From positions 248,001 through 312,000 of the forward strand of contig NZ_JACHCC010000005.1 in NCBI RefSeq assembly GCF_014207135.1: a stretch of 64,000 nt of DNA, given 5' to 3'. This DNA comes from Pedobacter cryoconitis (GTDB lineage Bacteria; Bacteroidota; Bacteroidia; Sphingobacteriales; Sphingobacteriaceae). Made by a program: the position numbers and the translations under genes. Position 1 is the stretch's first letter; each line of letters opens with the position of its first letter. Below the pieces are notes generated by a model, which was given only the letters and a program-made list of their open reading frames with translations, was not told the DNA's origin and did no database searches. Below are positions 61,069 through 64,000 of this stretch, piece by piece.

Positions 61069-62466
61069 ATGTCACAGAGTCCTGCAAATTTCAGAGATCA
61101 GCCCGGCACCATTACCGATGACGGAAAAAGTAGAAAATGGATCTATCCTAAAATAATCAAGGGAAAAATCTACCGGTATCGTGCAGCAGTCAGTTATTTT
61201 TTCCTGGCCCTGCTTTTTGCAGCACCATTTATCAAACTGAACGGAGAGCAACTGGTTTTACTGAATGTACTAGAAAGGAAATTTGTCTTTTTTGGTATCA
61301 TTTTCTGGCCGCAGGATTTCTATTTATTCGTACTGGCTCTGTTGACCTTTATTGTTTTCGTGGTCTTATTTACGGTGGTATTCGGCAGAGTTTTCTGCGG
61401 TTGGGCCTGTCCCCAGACTATTTTCCTGGAAATGGTCTTCCGGAAAATTGAAAACTGGGTAGAAGGTGATCATCTGAAACAAAAGAAACTGGATGAAGGA
61501 CCAATGAACTTCGAAAAGGTCAGGAAGAAAACGATTAAACATAGTTTATTTCTGGCCATATCTTTCCTGATCGCCAATATCTTCCTTTCTTACCTGATCG
61601 GGAGTTCAGTGCTCTGGAAAATCATGACTGAACCTGTAGCAGAGCATACCACCGGATTTATTGCAATCTGTGTATTTACTCTGGCTTTCTATCTCGTTTT
61701 TTCGAGAATGAGGGAACTGGTTTGCACCGTGGCTTGTCCTTATGGCCGTTTACAGGGCGTACTACTGGATAACCAGAGTATTATTGTTGCCTATGATTAT
61801 CAACGTGGTGAGCCTCGTGGAAAAAGAGTTAAAGAAACACCGCAGCCTGAAGGGGATTGTATTGACTGCAAATTGTGTGTGCAGGTATGCCCTACGGGTA
61901 TAGATATCAGAAATGGCACACAGATGGAATGTGTGAACTGTACGGCTTGTATTGATGCCTGTGACATGGTTATGGAGAAAATTAACCGACCGCTGCGTTT
62001 AATCGGTTTCAAGTCTGAGGATGAAATTGCCAGTAAAAAACCTTTCCATCTCAATAAACGGATTTATGGCTATAGTGCGGTATTACTTATCCTGATGAGT
62101 GTACTGGCTTACCTGCTGGTTAGCCGGAGTGCCATAGAAACAACCATTCTCCGGGCCGGAGGAACATTATACCAGCTCAGGGATAAAGATCAGACCGTGA
62201 GTAATCTTTATAATTCGGAACTGGTCAACAAAACCAATCATCCGATGAAGTTTGAGATTGTACCGGATAACAAAGAAGCTAAAATCCAGTTTATCCAGAA
62301 AGAGGATATCATTAAACCTGGAGAAACGATTAAAATCACTTTTTTTGTCATCCTCCCTCAGAAATCTGTTCAACAATATAAAACAGCTATAAGTTTTAAA
62401 CTGCTTGCTGAAAACAAAGTGGCTGGTCAGTTTAAAACTACATTTATTGCACCTGCTAATGATTAA
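61069..62466 (+). CDS. ccoG: Cytochrome c oxidase accessory protein CcoG (FixG/RdxA)
   Basis: A 465-residue protein with ATG at 61069. Membrane helices near 45-65, 85-115, 165-185, 195-215 and 335-355. It contains FCGWACPQTIFLE, CTVACPYGRLQG and two ferredoxin-type 4Fe-4S motifs (CIDCKLCVQVCP; CVNCTACIDACD), and ends in an Ig-like FixG_C domain. In other bacteria CcoG reduces Cu(II) for cbb3 assembly. It lies 2 bases after ccoP and 3 before ccoH. Confidence 0.93.
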   Translation: MSQSPANFRDQPGTITDDGKSRKWIYPKIIKGKIYRYRAAVSYFFLALLFAAPFIKLNGEQLVLLNVLERKFVFFGIIFWPQDFYLFVLALLTFIVFVVLFTVVFGRVFCGWACPQTIFLEMVFRKIENWVEGDHLKQKKLDEGPMNFEKVRKKTIKHSLFLAISFLIANIFLSYLIGSSVLWKIMTEPVAEHTTGFIAICVFTLAFYLVFSRMRELVCTVACPYGRLQGVLLDNQSIIVAYDYQRGEPRGKRVKETPQPEGDCIDCKLCVQVCPTGIDIRNGTQMECVNCTACIDACDMVMEKINRPLRLIGFKSEDEIASKKPFHLNKRIYGYSAVLLILMSVLAYLLVSRSAIETTILRAGGTLYQLRDKDQTVSNLYNSELVNKTNHPMKFEIVPDNKEAKIQFIQKEDIIKPGETIKITFFVILPQKSVQQYKTAISFKLLAENKVAGQFKTTFIAPAND

Positions 62467-62469
62467 CTT

Positions 62470-62895
62470 ATGAATTGGGGAATAAAAATAACAATAGGCC
62501 TTGCCTCCTTTATGTCTTTCATCATTGTACTGGCAGTCATCATGTTTAACAGTAAAACAGATGCACTGGTCGATAATGATTATTATGAAAAGGGAATCAA
62601 CTACAATCAGGTTTACAATCTTAAAGAACAAGTCAAACATGATCAGGCAAAACCCTTGGTCAAGGTGAATACCGAAGTGATAAGCCTGCTCTTTAAAGAA
62701 CAGGCAAAAGGCAGGATCAGACTGATGCGGACTTCAGATAAACGCATGGACAGGGTAATGCCCCTGGAAACAAATGCGGACAGACAAGTATTCATTCCCG
62801 TCTCAGCTTTGCAGAAAGGTTCCTGGCGTTTAATTATCGAATGGGAAAGCCAGCATAAAAAATATCTTGATGAACGGGAAATTAGCATCCGATGA
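62470..62895 (+). CDS. ccoH: cbb3 oxidase assembly protein CcoH (FixH)
   Basis: A 141-residue protein with ATG at 62470. One N-terminal membrane helix (about 5-27) is followed by the FixH signature LVDNDYYEKGINYNQ and a beta-sandwich (GSWRLIIEWESQHKKYLDE). FixH helps assemble the oxidase. It overlaps the SafE-like gene by 4 bases. Confidence 0.9.
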   Translation: MNWGIKITIGLASFMSFIIVLAVIMFNSKTDALVDNDYYEKGINYNQVYNLKEQVKHDQAKPLVKVNTEVISLLFKEQAKGRIRLMRTSDKRMDRVMPLETNADRQVFIPVSALQKGSWRLIIEWESQHKKYLDEREISIR

Positions 62896-63569
62896 GTGAG
62901 CAGTATCTGGCATTCCTGATTGGCCTTCTGGGCAGTGTACATTGTCTGGGAATGTGCGGTCCTCTGGCATTTGCCATCCCCACCTTGCATAAAGGCTGGG
63001 GATTCCTGGTATGGGACAAACTCAGTTATCAGCTGGGCAGGATTATCTCTTATTGTATCCTGGGTGCAATTATTGGCTTGCTGGGCAGACAAATATGGCT
63101 TTCTGGTGTACAACAGGCCGTGAGTATTTTAAGTGGCGTACTCATTCTGCTGGCTGCCTTTTCGAGATTATTTAAATTCTCTGTCGGACAGACCAGTTCA
63201 AAGCTACTCCTCCCCTTCAATAAATTGTTTGGTTATGCCCTGAAACATAAAGCAAATCACCTGATCATTGGAATCATTAATGGCTTTCTGCCTTGCGGTC
63301 TGGTTTACCTTGCTCTGGCCGGGGCGCTGAATACAGGTTCAGTGAACCATGCTGTTGAATATATGTTCTGGTATGGGCTTGGAACCCTTCCTCTGATGTT
63401 TATTGCCGGAATAAGTGTAGGATTGACAAGTGCTGTATTTAGAAAAAGGATGAATAAGCTTGTGCCTTATATGATGCTTTTACTAGGTACCTGGTTTATT
63501 CTGCGGGGGATGGAACTCAATATTGCTTATTTAAGTCCGGCCAGAGCCGGTACCGCAGAATGCAGGTAA
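62892..63569 (+). CDS. Sulfite exporter TauE/SafE-family (DsbD-like) membrane protein of the cco operon
   Basis: A 225-residue protein with ATG at 62892, overlapping ccoH by 4 bases. Six membrane helices; GSVHCLGMCGPL (about 15-26) and NGFLPCGLVYLALAGAL (about 134-150) carry paired cysteines of the DsbD_2/SafE type. Such proteins regularly end Bacteroidota cco operons and are thought to act in copper or thiol handling for the oxidase. The exact role is inference. Confidence 0.82.
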   Translation: MSEQYLAFLIGLLGSVHCLGMCGPLAFAIPTLHKGWGFLVWDKLSYQLGRIISYCILGAIIGLLGRQIWLSGVQQAVSILSGVLILLAAFSRLFKFSVGQTSSKLLLPFNKLFGYALKHKANHLIIGIINGFLPCGLVYLALAGALNTGSVNHAVEYMFWYGLGTLPLMFIAGISVGLTSAVFRKRMNKLVPYMMLLLGTWFILRGMELNIAYLSPARAGTAECR

Positions 63570-63571
63570 TT

Positions 63572-64000
63572 TTATCCAGCCATACTGAAAAGCTGTGCCT
63601 GGGGCTGATTAGCCCATAATCTTGAATCCAGTGCCATGCAGATATTTCTGAGGAACCTTTTTCCTAAACGGGTTACCTTTAATTCAGTTCCCCGGATAAT
63701 CACCAGTCCGTCATCAGCAATCAGTGCCATACGCTCCAGACCTTTACTGAAACCCTCACTTTGCTGTTCCGGATCTGACCAGGAAGTTTCTCCCTTACAC
63801 ATCAGGTTCAGGATATGTCTTCTGATCACCAGATCTTCCTGGTCCAGGATATGTCCTTTAAAAACAGGTATTTTCCCTTCGTTGACCAGACTGATATACT
63901 CTTCCACTTTCTTCACATTCTGTGCAAAGGCAGTCCAGCTGTCACTGATAGAAGATACCCCCAGACCAATCATCAGCCTGCTGTACTGATGGGTATATCC
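63572..64000 (-). CDS. hemN: Oxygen-independent coproporphyrinogen III oxidase HemN, C-terminal part (5' end outside window)
   Basis: The frame is open to the window edge; the residues before the internal Met read GYTHQYSRL, followed by MIGLGVSSISDSW, the HemN core, and a C-terminal winged-helix-like end (LVIRRHILNLMCKG, VTRLGKRFLRNICMALD). HemN makes protoporphyrinogen IX without oxygen using radical SAM chemistry; the 4Fe-4S motif lies outside the window. It converges on the cco operon with only 2 bases between. Confidence 0.88.
   Translation of the reverse strand, partial: GYTHQYSRLMIGLGVSSISDSWTAFAQNVKKVEEYISLVNEGKIPVFKGHILDQEDLVIRRHILNLMCKGETSWSDPEQQSEGFSKGLERMALIADDGLVIIRGTELKVTRLGKRFLRNICMALDSRLWANQPQAQLFSMAG

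Overview
The window looks like a chromosomal piece of a Bacteroidota, most likely Sphingobacteriaceae (Pedobacter-like). The signs are SusC/SusD and FecI/FecR/TonB-receptor systems, DUF5686 and DUF4249 proteins, a fused ccoNO gene, a single-haem CcoP, AT-rich spacers, few Shine-Dalgarno sites, and several exact TAnnTTTG -7 promoter motifs of the Bacteroidota sigma type. No rRNA, tRNA, CRISPR array, prophage or complete insertion sequence was seen. Both ends cut a gene: a DUF5686 protein on the left and hemN on the right.

Layout. 1-8.4 kb: mixed housekeeping genes (thioredoxin-like protein, NUDIX, SDR, YceH, NTF2-like), a fungal-type prephenate dehydrogenase and a GAF histidine kinase. This part also holds a dense DnaA-box cluster (3548-3645) and a 600-base AT-rich spacer with two related inverted repeats. 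8.5-10.3 kb: an overlapping methyltransferase/glycosyltransferase pair. 10.4-15.9 kb: CHRD lipoprotein, ECF sigma factor, FecR anti-sigma factor, TonB receptor and DUF4249 lipoprotein, a self-contained surface-signalling uptake cluster. 15.9-25.2 kb: thioredoxin, DinB-like protein, MFS exporter, DNA glycosylase, CvfB, GNAT, an unknown two-gene membrane unit, a decayed HlyD gene full of perfect palindromes, DUF3050, a quinone oxidoreductase and a VirJ-like lipoprotein. 25.4-29.7 kb: ndh-cydA-cydB-HAD, a non-proton-pumping respiratory pair of NDH-2 and bd oxidase. 29.8-34.7 kb: GH27 alpha-galactosidase and a large six-hairpin glycosidase.

35.1-40.6 kb is a thiamine operon (thiS-thiC-tenI/thiE-thiE-thiG-thiH) behind a TPP riboswitch; thiD and thiF are absent. 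Divergent from it is a GntR regulator with two matching palindromic operators, followed by a TSUP permease and a DUF1634 protein. 42.7-46 kb: MFS, a 161-base fold-back MITE-like element, LysR and two small unknown genes. 46-51.7 kb: a SusC-SusD-DUF4397 operon. 51.9-55 kb: DUF5009 acyltransferase-like protein, ribB and a membrane histidine kinase.

55.2-63.6 kb is a complete cbb3 oxidase operon (ccoI, ccoS, ccoNO, ccoQ, ccoP, ccoG, ccoH, SafE-like protein) preceded by a CRP/FNR-type palindrome, with hemN convergent at its end. The window therefore carries two low-oxygen terminal oxidase systems, bd and cbb3. I did not find a clearly new multigene system. The best leads are the DnaA-box cluster, the palindrome-forming mutations in the HlyD pseudogene, the fold-back element, the GntR double operator and the fungal-type TyrA.
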